A stretch of 27,710 nucleotides of DNA from an uncultured Megasphaera sp. (GCA_900554215.1 USGG01000023.1:1-27710), one strand, 5' to 3'. Counted from the stretch's first letter, positions 15,791 to 24,123 are shown. A program made the numbers and translations. Notes: generated by a model from the letters alone, not told the origin.

Positions 15791-16175
15791 TCTGGAAACG
15801 ATCTTCAATAATTTCAGGGAAATGATCAAGGTAGAAACCGTCGTAGGCCAGGCCGTCCAAATCGGCAATGCTGCGATTATACCCTTCGTAGACGTCACCT
15901 TCGGCTTTGGCTCAGGCGCAACGGACGGTCAGGCAGACTCGGCCCGCAGCCGCACCGGCGGAGGCGGAGGCGCGAAGCTGGAACCGGCTGCCGTACTGGT
16001 CATCAAGGGCGACAGGGTAGAAATGTTTTCCATAAAAAAAGACGGATACCAGGCCTCGGCCTTTGAAAAGCTCATTGCCATGGCTCCGGAAATTATCGAA
16101 AAGATGAAAAAAGATAAATATATTTATATCAAAGACGAAGACGAGGAAGAAGGGGCCGCCAAGGAAGAAAAGTAA
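15768..16175 (+). CDS. ytfJ: GerW/YtfJ family sporulation-type protein
   Basis: A 135-residue small soluble protein of the GerW (YtfJ) family, a germination and sporulation protein in Bacillus with a conserved glycine-rich segment. Here the core reads VVGQAVQIGNAAIIPFVDVTFGFGSG, then a Gly-rich stretch (GGGGGAKLEPAAVLVIKGD) and a charged C-terminus rich in Glu. The start at 15768 overlaps the DUF2953 gene by 23 bp and has AGGGGAG upstream, so the two are translationally coupled. In a likely non-sporulating Negativicute the role is unclear; homologues also occur in non-sporulators. Confidence 0.88.
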   Translation: MDNTIKHNLETIFNNFREMIKVETVVGQAVQIGNAAIIPFVDVTFGFGSGATDGQADSARSRTGGGGGAKLEPAAVLVIKGDRVEMFSIKKDGYQASAFEKLIAMAPEIIEKMKKDKYIYIKDEDEEEGAAKEEK

Positions 16176-16215
16176 TTGCCGAGGTTACAAAATTGTCTCA
16201 GTTTTACGGGGGCCG

Positions 16216-16244
16216 TTGTAGTTTTTCAATGAGTCTGATATAAT
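16216..16244 (+). promoter_or_regulatory. Promoter of the ompH/skp-like gene
   Basis: TTGTAG (16216-16221), a 17-nt spacer and a consensus TATAAT (16239-16244) lie about 50 nt upstream of the start at 16294. Confidence 0.75.
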
Positions 16245-16293
16245 AAAAAAACGAATAAAGTTAAATCTATTCAATAGCAGGAGGATTGTTATA

Positions 16294-16725
16294 ATGAAAT
16301 TGAAAAAGCAGTTAGCTTCTCTCGCAGTAATCGGTATGATGAGCGTAGTAGCCGCTACATCCGCCTTTGCCGCCGGTGTCGGTTACGTCAACTTCGATAC
16401 CTTGATTTCTTCTCATAAAGATTATCCGAAAGTCAGCGCTCAGATGCAGGAAGCCATCAAAAAGGCCGATGCAGAATTTACGAAAAAAGCAGCTAACATG
16501 AAAACGGATCAGGAAAAACGCGATTTGGCAAGACAGCTGAACCAGAACATCGCCGAATTGGAAAATAAACTGGTCGTTCCCATGGAAAAAGACGTCGTAC
16601 AGGCCGTTGACCAGGTCCGCAAAAACAAGGGCTTAGACGCAATCGTCGTTCAGGGCTCCATCATCGCCGGCTTTGAAAATGCAACGGACGAAACGCAGGA
16701 AGTCGTCAATATCCTGAAAAAATAA
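16294..16725 (+). CDS. OmpH/Skp-family periplasmic chaperone
   Basis: A 143-residue secreted protein with a clear signal peptide (positive KLKK start, hydrophobic core, AFA cleavage site near residue 26) and a mostly helical mature part with heptad-like charged repeats, as in Skp/OmpH. Skp family members are periplasmic chaperones for outer-membrane proteins, so this gene supports a diderm envelope. It has AGCAGGAGG upstream and a T-rich terminator downstream (16742-16772), making a single-gene unit with a strong promoter. An exact trimeric-jellyfish core assignment would need structural comparison. Confidence 0.85.
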   Translation: MKLKKQLASLAVIGMMSVVAATSAFAAGVGYVNFDTLISSHKDYPKVSAQMQEAIKKADAEFTKKAANMKTDQEKRDLARQLNQNIAELENKLVVPMEKDVVQAVDQVRKNKGLDAIVVQGSIIAGFENATDETQEVVNILKK

Positions 16726-16741
16726 GGAAACCTACTCCAGT

Positions 16742-16772
16742 AAAAATACTCCCGCTCAGGGAGTATTTTTTT
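16742..16772 (+). terminator. Intrinsic terminator of the ompH/skp-like gene
   Basis: A perfect 12-bp stem with arms at 16742-16753 and 16759-16770 and a 5-nt loop; its A/T flank gives the run of T. The 150 bp up to the next gene hold a loose CCCGGCAA/TTGCCGGG inverted repeat and possible -10 elements (TATTAT, 16871-16876), with nothing else clear. Confidence 0.9.
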
Positions 16773-16923
16773 ATCTATGCCCCATATGCCCCGGCAAATC
16801 CAGCAAAGCCCCTGCCGATTGCCGGGCAGGCGGATACCCTCGCCTCGGTATAGATACTTTGCGGCCGACGTATTATACTAATTTATATTCAGCCTGTATT
16901 CTGTATAAAAAGGTAGGTATACT

Positions 16924-17856
16924 ATGGATTTATTCTATATCATTTCGAACCAGCTGTTCCAATTCTTCGTCATGATGGTCTGCGGATACATTGCCGCCCG
17001 CCGGGGGATTCTGGCCCAGGCCTCGCTGGACGTATTGTCCAAGGTCATTATCGGCATCCTCCTGCCCATCCTCATTTTTGCCAACGCCATGAACGGTACG
17101 ACGCGGCAGGTTCTGTTCGACTGCTACGCCATGATCCTCCTATCTGCCGGCATATACGGCGGCCTGATCATCGTGCAGGCCGTGATGGCCCGGCTGCTGG
17201 GCCGCAGGGGAAACCTGGGCCGCATATACCAGGCCACGATGATTTACGGCAACGTAGGCTTTCTCGGCATCCCCTTATTGTCGGCAGCCTTCCCCGAGCG
17301 GGGCGGCCTGTACATCGCCTTGTTCAGCATTATCGACCAGCTCGTCTTGTGGACCTACGGCATGTACCTCACGACGCCGGGCGAAAAAAAGGCCGCCTTT
17401 TCGCTGAAAAAATTTTTTAATCCGGCCTTATGCGCCATCGTCTTGGCTATCGTCCTGATCCTGGCCGGCATAGGCCTTCCCAACGTGCTGGAAACATCCC
17501 TGCTGACAGTCGGACGGGCAGCGACGCCCTTGTCGCTCCTGTATCTGGGCGGCCTCATATATTATACGGACTGGAGCGTCGGGGCGAAGACGGCGGACCT
17601 GTACGTCGGCATCGCGACGAAAATGCTGCTCTTTCCCGTCGTGTTCTTTCTCATTTCCCGCAGCCTGTGCAGCGATCTGGAAATGGTACAGGCTGCGACG
17701 CTCATTGCGGCTCTGCCGACCATGGCTGCCGTGGCCATGTTTGCCCAGTCCAACCGCAACCACGGAGATTACGCCTTGAGCATGGTGCTCCTGACGACGG
17801 TAGCCTGCCTGGGAACGATGACCATCGTGTCCTACTTGATGTTCAACGTATTGTAA
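16924..17856 (+). CDS. AEC-family (auxin efflux carrier-type) transporter
   Basis: A 310-residue integral membrane protein with about ten hydrophobic helices, typical of the AEC (auxin efflux carrier/malonate transporter) family. Recognisable family features include the early PILIFANAM helix, the YGNVGFLGIPL segment in the middle, and the C-terminal LIAALPTMAAVAMFA segment. Members export or import organic acids such as malate, malonate or lactate; the substrate here is unknown. A Shine-Dalgarno AGGTAGG precedes the ATG. Confidence 0.9.
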   Translation: MDLFYIISNQLFQFFVMMVCGYIAARRGILAQASLDVLSKVIIGILLPILIFANAMNGTTRQVLFDCYAMILLSAGIYGGLIIVQAVMARLLGRRGNLGRIYQATMIYGNVGFLGIPLLSAAFPERGGLYIALFSIIDQLVLWTYGMYLTTPGEKKAAFSLKKFFNPALCAIVLAIVLILAGIGLPNVLETSLLTVGRAATPLSLLYLGGLIYYTDWSVGAKTADLYVGIATKMLLFPVVFFLISRSLCSDLEMVQAATLIAALPTMAAVAMFAQSNRNHGDYALSMVLLTTVACLGTMTIVSYLMFNVL

Positions 17857-17948
17857 TAGGCCCTAGACGAAATACAGATTTATGCACGGTTTCGTGTCAG
17901 CCGCGCACGCTGACAGCTAAAACCGCTTTACTGACAAGATAAGAAGGT

Positions 17949-17991
17949 AAAAAACAGCAAACCGGCAGGGATTGACTCCCTGCTGGTTTGC
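17949..17991 (-). terminator. Intrinsic terminator of the metalloid-module operon
   Basis: A 15-bp stem (17957-17971 with 17977-17991; one G-U pair on the minus strand) is followed on the minus strand by TG and T6 (17949-17954). A second, smaller hairpin (18021-18029 with 18050-18058) lies between it and the gene. Confidence 0.8.
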
Positions 17992-18020
17992 ATATGGGGA
18001 AGCTATACTTTATAGAGATA

Positions 18021-18058
18021 AAAGGCAGCCTGCCAGAAATCCATGACATGCTGCCTTT
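18021..18058 (-). terminator. Second hairpin directly behind the thioredoxin-like gene
   Basis: AAAGGCAGC pairs with GCTGCCTTT (9 bp, 20-nt loop), giving only four T on the minus strand. It may be a weak terminator or a 3'-end stabiliser ahead of the main terminator. Confidence 0.45.
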
Positions 18059-18063
18059 AAATG

Positions 18064-18411
18064 TTATTCCGATTTTTTTCGGGCCGCCGCAATAAGCCCT
18101 TTGACTTCTTCTGTTTTTAGTACCTTCCCATACGATACGACGGCGTTGTTTACGACGAGGGCAGGAGTAGTCATGACACCGTAGGCGGCAATTTGTGAAA
18201 AATCCGTCACGTCGTCGATTGCCGCCTCCAGGCGCAGTTCTTCCAAAGCGGCGCGGACAGATTTTTCCAGTGCATGGCACTTAGCGCAGCCCGAGCCTAA
18301 TATTTTGATTCGGACAGATCCGCCGGTGCCTTGCCCTTCGATTTTCGGCAGGCAGCTGGCTTCGCTGCCGTCGTTTTTTGAGGTTTCTTTTTTCTTGTTA
18401 AATAAATTCAT
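18064..18411 (-). CDS. Small thioredoxin/glutaredoxin-like CxxC protein (MTH895/TM0996 type)
   Basis: A 115-residue protein with a thioredoxin-like fold region starting VRIKILGSGCAKCHAL. The redox or metal-binding pair is Cys42-x2-Cys45, with an additional Cys20 near the N-terminus; a TTPALVVNN segment supplies the cis-Pro expected after the active site. Such MTH895/TM0996-type proteins often accompany the ArsP-like permease, where they may reduce or bind a metalloid or thiol adduct. ATG at 18411 has AAGGAG upstream and lies 3 bp after the permease stop codon, so the two are co-transcribed. Confidence 0.85.
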   Translation of the reverse strand: MNLFNKKKETSKNDGSEASCLPKIEGQGTGGSVRIKILGSGCAKCHALEKSVRAALEELRLEAAIDDVTDFSQIAAYGVMTTPALVVNNAVVSYGKVLKTEEVKGLIAAARKKSE

Positions 18412-18413
18412 AC

Positions 18414-19427
18414 TTACCACACTCCTTTTATCAACATATATTGAAATGCGTTAAATACGCAGCCGACGAGGATAATACCGGCTGCGCAAACGCCGATAAA
18501 CAGGGCTAACAGCGCCGGCTTAACGGCCTTGCGGAGCATAATGATCGAAGGCAGGGATAAGGTCGTAACGGCCATCATGAAGGACAGGACCGTTCCAAGC
18601 TGCGCGCCTTTGGCAAATAAGGCCTCCGCTACAGGGATGGTCCCGAAAATATCGGCATACATAGGAATGCCCACAATCGTTGCCGCAAGAACGCCAAAGG
18701 GGTTGTCCCTGCCAAGAGCTGTTTCTATCCAGCTTTCAGGAATCCAGTTGTGAATGACTGCGCCGATGCCGACGCCGGCCAGAATATATGGAAAGACCTT
18801 TTTGAACGTGTCCAGCGTTTGCTCCTTTGCGTACGTCAGACGCTCTCGCCTTGTCGGAACCGGCTCATCTATATCAGCGCTGTCCGCTGCGCGGACAAAA
18901 GGTTCTACATGTTTTTCCATACCCAGCTGTCCGATAATAGCGCCGCCGGTGACGGCAATGACAAGACCGAGGGCCACATAGATAATCGCTACCTGGGCGC
19001 CGAAAATACTCATGAGCAGCACCAAGCTTCCTAAATCGACCATGGGAGAGGAAATTAAAAAGGAAAATGTGACGCCCAGCGGCAGTCCTGCCCTTGTAAA
19101 GCCGATAAACAAGGGAATCGACGAGCAGGAGCAAAAGGGAGTGACGGTTCCCAGCAGGGCCGAAAGGATATGGGCTGAAAATCCATGAAAACGACTTAAA
19201 ATGCGTTTGCTCCGTTCTGGCGGAAAGTAGCTTTGAACGTACGAAATCATAAAAATCAGCAGGCAAAGCAACAGCGTGATTTTCAATGCGTCATATACAA
19301 AAAAATGGATACTGCCTCCTATACGTCCGTTCAGGTCCAGGCCGAGCGACGATAGCCCCGTCCCGACCAGGTGCTCAAGCCATTTCATGCCGAGCAGCTG
19401 GTATTGAATAAATTCCCAGATATGCAT
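18414..19427 (-). CDS. ArsP-like permease (SO_0444/DUF318 family)
   Basis: A 337-residue membrane protein with about eight to ten hydrophobic helices and the diagnostic motif TPFCSCSSIP (Cys99, Cys101), matching the DUF318 permease family that includes ArsP, an exporter of trivalent organoarsenicals. The paired cysteines are consistent with binding a thiophilic metalloid during transport. ATG at 19427 is preceded by AAAGGAAG; an earlier in-frame start (19463) overlaps the operator and lacks a site. Its upstream region holds an ArsR-type operator at 19457-19476, and it is followed by the CxxC protein. Inorganic arsenite, antimonite or another thiophile cannot be excluded as substrates. Confidence 0.85.
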   Translation of the reverse strand: MHIWEFIQYQLLGMKWLEHLVGTGLSSLGLDLNGRIGGSIHFFVYDALKITLLLCLLIFMISYVQSYFPPERSKRILSRFHGFSAHILSALLGTVTPFCSCSSIPLFIGFTRAGLPLGVTFSFLISSPMVDLGSLVLLMSIFGAQVAIIYVALGLVIAVTGGAIIGQLGMEKHVEPFVRAADSADIDEPVPTRRERLTYAKEQTLDTFKKVFPYILAGVGIGAVIHNWIPESWIETALGRDNPFGVLAATIVGIPMYADIFGTIPVAEALFAKGAQLGTVLSFMMAVTTLSLPSIIMLRKAVKPALLALFIGVCAAGIILVGCVFNAFQYMLIKGVW

Positions 19428-19456
19428 GTCAACCGCTTCCTTTCTATTTTCATGAT

Positions 19457-19476
19457 ACATCAATATTTTTTGATGT
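19457..19476. promoter_or_regulatory. ArsR-type operator of the permease operon
   Basis: ACATCAA-N6-TTGATGT, with the same arms and spacing as the site upstream of arsR. It lies about 30 bp upstream of the permease start. No convincing -35/-10 pair could be fitted around it, so the promoter itself is uncertain. Confidence 0.75.
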
Positions 19477-19484
19477 GTTGGGTT

Positions 19485-19544
19485 AAAAGAAACGCCGTCC
19501 AGCGTCCGATGTCTTTTCTATCTACACGGAGGAACGGGCGTTTC
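19485..19544 (-). terminator. Terminator-like hairpin at the arsR 3' end
   Basis: GAAACGCC, inside the last arsR codons (19537-19544), pairs with GGCGTTTC (19489-19496), followed on the minus strand by TTTT. It can separate arsR from the permease transcript. Confidence 0.55.
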
Positions 19545-19832
19545 TTGTTCAATAGTAGGCGTCGTGAGCTTTTTCAGTAATTGCACGGCCCGGTCTCTGC
19601 CGGAAGGGCTCAACCGGTAGTGCGTCCATTTTCCTTCCTGCCGGCTGACTACGATGCCGGAATCGCAAAGGATCTTCATATGGTACGATAAGCCCGACTG
19701 GGTCAAATCCAACGGCTCCTGCAGCACGCAGGCGCATTTTTCGCCGCCCCGCAGCTGCTCCAGAATAGCCAGGCGTTTAGGATCACATAGTGCCTTAAAG
19801 ACTTTCGCTTGTTCTTGGTATTCCGTTTTCAT
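19518..19832 (-). CDS. arsR: ArsR-family metalloregulator
   Basis: A 104-residue winged-helix repressor. The helix-turn-helix (LTQSGLSYHMKIL, about 43-55) and wing are typical. The metal-binding motif EKCACVLQE (Cys33, Cys35) corresponds to the ELCVC motif of arsenic-sensing ArsR; an extra Cys103 near the end could add a ligand. It probably represses its own gene and the ArsP-like permease operon; matching palindromes lie before each. ATG at 19832 has GAGGT upstream. A perfect promoter (TTGACA, 17 nt, TATACT) lies at 19868-19896. Confidence 0.92.
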   Translation of the reverse strand: MKTEYQEQAKVFKALCDPKRLAILEQLRGGEKCACVLQEPLDLTQSGLSYHMKILCDSGIVVSRQEGKWTHYRLSPSGRDRAVQLLKKLTTPTIEQETPVPPCR

Positions 19833-19843
19833 AGCGTTACCTC

Positions 19844-19863
19844 ACATCAAATTATTTTGATGT
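19844..19863. promoter_or_regulatory. ArsR operator in front of arsR
   Basis: ACATCAA-N6-TTGATGT, extended to a perfect 10-bp inverted repeat with a 4-nt centre (19842-19865). It lies immediately downstream of the arsR -10 element, around the expected transcription start, as in autoregulated ArsR systems. Confidence 0.85.
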
Positions 19864-19867
19864 GATT

Positions 19868-19896
19868 AGTATAGGCTTTATACCGCAGCTTGTCAA
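19868..19896 (-). promoter_or_regulatory. Sigma-A-type promoter of arsR
   Basis: On the minus strand: TTGACA (19891-19896), a 17-nt spacer and TATACT (19868-19873). The -35 is a consensus match and the -10 differs at one position; the operator follows directly downstream. Confidence 0.85.
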
Positions 19897-20046
19897 TACC
19901 ATCGATAGTCCTTGCCCGTATCGGTTCAGCCACACAAGGGATTTTCGCCCTCAGCTCTCACGCCGAGCTGTCAGCTTCCCATAGGAGGTTTCACGGGCAG
20001 GACGGTATTTCAGCTCCGCAGAAGGCTCTTTTGCCATGACTTTTTA
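19897..20046 (+). ncRNA. Candidate structured RNA upstream of the CoA-transferase gene (strand uncertain)
   Basis: A closed element: GTCC + TGCCCGT (19908-19919, one bulge) pairs with ACGGGCA + GGAC (19993-20003), extended outwards by TACC/GGTA. Inside are a 4-bp hairpin (19937-19951) and a 6-bp hairpin CAGCTC/GAGCTG (19952-19970), with open sequence on both sides. On the plus strand a TTGATG, 16 nt, TATACC promoter is possible (19857-19884), and a weak hairpin followed by T5 lies at about 20018-20046. Neither strand matches a riboswitch or RNA family I recognise. Confidence 0.35.
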
Positions 20047-20064
20047 TGTTAATTCGTATATAAT
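20037..20064 (+). promoter_or_regulatory. Likely promoter of the CoA-transferase gene
   Basis: A consensus TATAAT (20059-20064) is preceded at 16 nt by TGACTT (20037-20042), about 60 nt upstream of the start codon. It lies downstream of the structured element. Confidence 0.5.
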
Positions 20065-20125
20065 AAAAACATACATACCGACGTGAACTGTTTTCCTAAA
20101 AATTGGCTATATACGAGGTGATACT

Positions 20126-21463
<1,338 letters not shown>

Positions 21464-21491
21464 GCCGCGCAAATTCATACAACTCATGTAC

Positions 21492-21525
21492 AACGCCCTG
21501 CACGGACAAGATCGTGCAGGGCGTT
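21492..21525 (+). terminator. Intrinsic terminator of the CoA-transferase gene
   Basis: A perfect 12-bp stem (21492-21503 with 21514-21525) with a 10-nt loop is followed by a loosely T-rich stretch. Confidence 0.75.
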
Positions 21526-21622
21526 CTTGCAGTTTTGATATCGTACAGTTCGGGTACCGTCTCTATTTGCATGGCAAATCCATGAAATATGGAATTAATG
21601 TCCATTCTAAGACGACTTATCA

Positions 21623-21651
21623 TTGACAATTTGGCATAATCCATATATTAT
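21623..21651 (+). promoter_or_regulatory. Promoter of the crotonase-CoA-transferase operon
   Basis: A consensus TTGACA (21623-21628), a 17-nt spacer and TATTAT (21646-21651). Transcription from about 21658 would give a leader of about 200 nt before the first start codon. Between the upstream terminator and this promoter I see nothing else. Confidence 0.8.
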
Positions 21652-21702
21652 TTACTTATAGGGAATCGAACGTATACATTAAAATCAAATACAAGGAAAC
21701 CA

Positions 21703-21825
21703 TCGGGGACGCCGGCAACAGTCGGCGGAGAGAAGATTTTCCGCGCCTAAACAGGAAAATAGTGCGCCCTTCGTATAACGGTTAGTTTTTATATATCCCC
21801 GACTAAATACTGCCCAAGGCAGTTT
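21703..21825 (+). promoter_or_regulatory. Candidate riboswitch-like leader with terminator-like hairpin
   Basis: Inside the ~200-nt leader, TCGGGGA (21703-21709) pairs with TCCCCGA (21796-21802), closing a domain. It contains a 6-bp hairpin (21710-21727) and a 7-bp hairpin ATTTTCC/GGAAAAT (21736-21760), whose loop GCGC could meet a second GCGC downstream. Just after the closed domain, ACTGCC-caa-GGCAGT plus TTTT forms a terminator-like hairpin before the AAAGGAGG ribosome site. That layout (aptamer, then expression platform) suggests ligand control. I do not recognise a known class. Confidence 0.4.
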
Positions 21826-21860
21826 TGGTGATAAAAAAGACCTGTAAAGGAGGAACTGGT

Positions 21861-22655
21861 ATGGAATTGCAGAAGTTGATTTACACGGTAGAAGACGGCA
21901 TCGCTGTCGTTACGATGAATTACATGAAGAACCTCAACGCCATCGACGAGCAGATGGCCGACGAGCTCATGTACGTCGTCGACAAGGCGGAACACGACCC
22001 GGAAGTGCGCGTCCTGGTCATTAAAGGGGCGGAAAAGGCCTTCTCTGCCGGCGGCGACATCGGCTATTTCTACAAGCTCATCCAGGCTGGCGGCGAAGTC
22101 AACATGGACGGCCTGATCAGCAAGGTCGGCAGCGTCGCCGACGGCTTGAAGAAGATGAGCAAGATCGTCATCACCTCGGTCAGCGGCGCGGCGGCCGGAG
22201 CCGGCGTGAGCCTGGCCATCGGCGGCGACTTCATGATCTGCGCCGACAACGCAAAATTTATCCTGGCCTTCGTCAACCTGGGCCTCGTTCCCGATACGGG
22301 CGCGACGTATCTCCTGACCCGTCTCATCGGCCCGAACCGCACGATGGAACTGGCCGCTACAGGCCGCCCCGTCGGCGCGGAAGAAGCGAAAGCCCTGGGC
22401 CTGGCCTATAAAGTCACGACGGTAGAAGAGCTGGACAGCGTGACTATGGCCTTTGCCAGGAAGATCGCCGCAGGGCCGCTCCTGTCGTACAAGAACATCA
22501 AAAAGCAGATATACGACGCCATGTACGTCGATTACAAGAAATGGCTCGACGAAACGGAAGTACCGACGCAGCGCGAATGCTCGGCATCCATGGACTTCCA
22601 GGAAGGCTGCAAGGCCTTTATGGAAAAACGCAAAGCCGTATTTGAAGGGAAATAA
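21861..22655 (+). CDS. Crotonase-family enoyl-CoA hydratase/isomerase
   Basis: A 264-residue crotonase-fold enzyme acting on an acyl-CoA thioester. The oxyanion-hole segments are SAGGDI (62-67) and GAAAGAG (109-115). Of the two classical hydratase glutamates, the first position is Phe137 (AFVNLG), while Glu163 (TMELAATG) is kept; Asp145 (VPDTG) is present as in PaaG-type isomerases. This suggests an isomerase or atypical hydratase rather than ordinary crotonase. AAAGGAGG precedes ATG 21861. It leads an operon with the two CoA-transferase subunits. Confidence 0.9.
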   Translation: MELQKLIYTVEDGIAVVTMNYMKNLNAIDEQMADELMYVVDKAEHDPEVRVLVIKGAEKAFSAGGDIGYFYKLIQAGGEVNMDGLISKVGSVADGLKKMSKIVITSVSGAAAGAGVSLAIGGDFMICADNAKFILAFVNLGLVPDTGATYLLTRLIGPNRTMELAATGRPVGAEEAKALGLAYKVTTVEELDSVTMAFARKIAAGPLLSYKNIKKQIYDAMYVDYKKWLDETEVPTQRECSASMDFQEGCKAFMEKRKAVFEGK

Positions 22656-22696
22656 GCGCATAGACGCAGTGTTATAGGAGGAAAGGAGGTCATTTT

Positions 22697-23440
22697 GTGT
22701 TTGCAAACAAAGTAGTGACCAAAGAAGAAGCGCTGAGCAAAATTCACGACGGCCAGACGATTATGTTCGGCGACTGGCACGGCGAATTCGCCGCCGATGA
22801 AATCATCGACGGGATGCTGGAAAAGGGCGTTACGGACATCCACGCCATCGCCGTTTCGGCCGGCATGCCCGACCAGGGCGTCGGCAAGCTGATCGTGGCC
22901 AAACGGGTCAAGAGCATTATTACGACCCATATCGGCCTGAATCCCGTAGCGAAAGACCAGATGCTAGCCGGTGAGCTGGACGTCGAATTCAGCCCCCAGG
23001 GCACCTGGGCCGAACGCATCCGCTGCGGCGGCGCAGGCCTCGGCGGCTGCCTGACCCCGACGGGCCTCGGCACGGAAGTAGCCGAAGGCAAGCAGGTATT
23101 GACCATCAACGGCAAGGACTATCTCCTGGAGCTGCCCCTGCGGGCTGATGTCGCCCTGGTCAAGGCGACGAAGGCCGACAAGGCCGGCAACATTTCCTTC
23201 CGCCTGAATTCGCGGGCGACGAACAGCACCATCGCCTTGGCGGCGGATTTCGTCATCGCCGAAGTCGAAGAGCTGGTTGAAGTCGGCGAATTGGGCCCTG
23301 AAGAAATCGACGTGCCGGCACCCATCGTCGACATGGTATACGTGCGGACCGGCGAAAAACGGCCGATGTGCCCCATGTGGCAGCGGGCGAAGGCCAAGGC
23401 CGAAGCAAAGGCTAAGGCTGCGGAAGGAGGCGGAAAATAA
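22697..23440 (+). CDS. 3-oxoacid CoA-transferase subunit A (AtoD-like)
   Basis: A 247-residue alpha subunit of a family I CoA-transferase (AtoD/ScoA type). Motifs include RCGGAGLGG followed by LTPTGLGTEVAEGKQ, typical of the subunit. A charged Ala/Lys-rich tail (about 230-247) is longer than usual. GTG at 22697 is chosen for AAAGGAGG at good spacing. It overlaps the next gene by one base (TAATG), so the two subunits are translationally coupled. The natural acyl-CoA substrate is unknown; acetoacetyl-CoA-type and short-chain acyl-CoAs are the family possibilities. Confidence 0.88.
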   Translation: MFANKVVTKEEALSKIHDGQTIMFGDWHGEFAADEIIDGMLEKGVTDIHAIAVSAGMPDQGVGKLIVAKRVKSIITTHIGLNPVAKDQMLAGELDVEFSPQGTWAERIRCGGAGLGGCLTPTGLGTEVAEGKQVLTINGKDYLLELPLRADVALVKATKADKAGNISFRLNSRATNSTIALAADFVIAEVEELVEVGELGPEEIDVPAPIVDMVYVRTGEKRPMCPMWQRAKAKAEAKAKAAEGGGK

Positions 23441-24099
23441 TGGCGGCATTAACTGGACGGGCGCTCATCGCATCGCGGTGCGCTAAATTCTTCAAAGACG
23501 GCGACTTTGTCAATCTGGGCATCGGCGTGCCTCTCTTGTGCGTCAACTATCTGCCTGAAGGCGTCAACCTCTGGCTGGAAGCGGAAATCGGCACCGTCGG
23601 CAGCGGCGCGACGCCTCCCTGGGATGACGTAGACATCGATGTCATCGACGCAGGCGGGCAGCCGGCTTCCATCATTACCGGCGGCAGCGTGTACGACCAT
23701 GAAACGTCCTTCGCCTTCATTCGCGGCGGACACATCGACGCCACTGTATTGGGAACCCTGCAGGTCGACCAGGAAGGCAACCTGGCCAACTGGACTATCC
23801 CTGGCAAGCTCGTTCCCGGCATGGGCGGCGCCATGGACTTGTGCGCCGGCGTCAAAAAGATCATTGTAGCGACAGACCACTGCGAAAAGAGCGGCAAATC
23901 AAAGATACTGAAAAAATGCACCCTGCCTCTCACCGGCGCTAAATGCGTAACGGACATCGTAACGGAACGATGCTACTTTGAAGTCACTCCTGAAGGGCTA
24001 GTCCTGCGGGAATTGGCTGCAGGATACACTGTAGACGATATCAAGGCCTGCACGGAAGCGGATTTCATCGTCCCCGACGAAATCGGCGTCATGGAATAA
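23440..24099 (+). CDS. 3-oxoacid CoA-transferase subunit B (AtoA-like)
   Basis: A 219-residue beta subunit with the catalytic Glu likely at residue 49, in LEAEIGTVGSG, the equivalent of the ESENG motif of ScoB/AtoA. The rest matches the family (DAGGQPASIITGGSVYDHETSFAFIRGGHIDATVLGT...). With subunit A it forms a CoA-transferase that acts through a glutamyl-CoA intermediate. It starts one base inside the subunit A stop and is followed by a very strong terminator. Confidence 0.92.
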   Translation: MAALTGRALIASRCAKFFKDGDFVNLGIGVPLLCVNYLPEGVNLWLEAEIGTVGSGATPPWDDVDIDVIDAGGQPASIITGGSVYDHETSFAFIRGGHIDATVLGTLQVDQEGNLANWTIPGKLVPGMGGAMDLCAGVKKIIVATDHCEKSGKSKILKKCTLPLTGAKCVTDIVTERCYFEVTPEGLVLRELAAGYTVDDIKACTEADFIVPDEIGVME

Positions 24100-24123
24100 A
24101 AGTATATAACGTATAAAACGGCA

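Noticed and set aside
19908..20003. SRP RNA, tmRNA, RNase P RNA or 6S RNA identity
   Set aside because: The conserved loop and core sequences of SRP RNA, tmRNA and RNase P RNA are not present, and the 6S layout could not be established on either strand.
21769..21786. A tRNA-like D-arm string in the operon leader
   Set aside because: No matching 3' acceptor half, anticodon arm or T-loop could be found, so it is not called a tRNA gene; it is mentioned within the leader finding only.
21703..21802. Assignment of the leader to TPP, FMN, SAM, purine, glycine, lysine, cobalamin or T-box classes
   Set aside because: The conserved core strings of those classes as I know them are absent; it is kept as an unassigned candidate.
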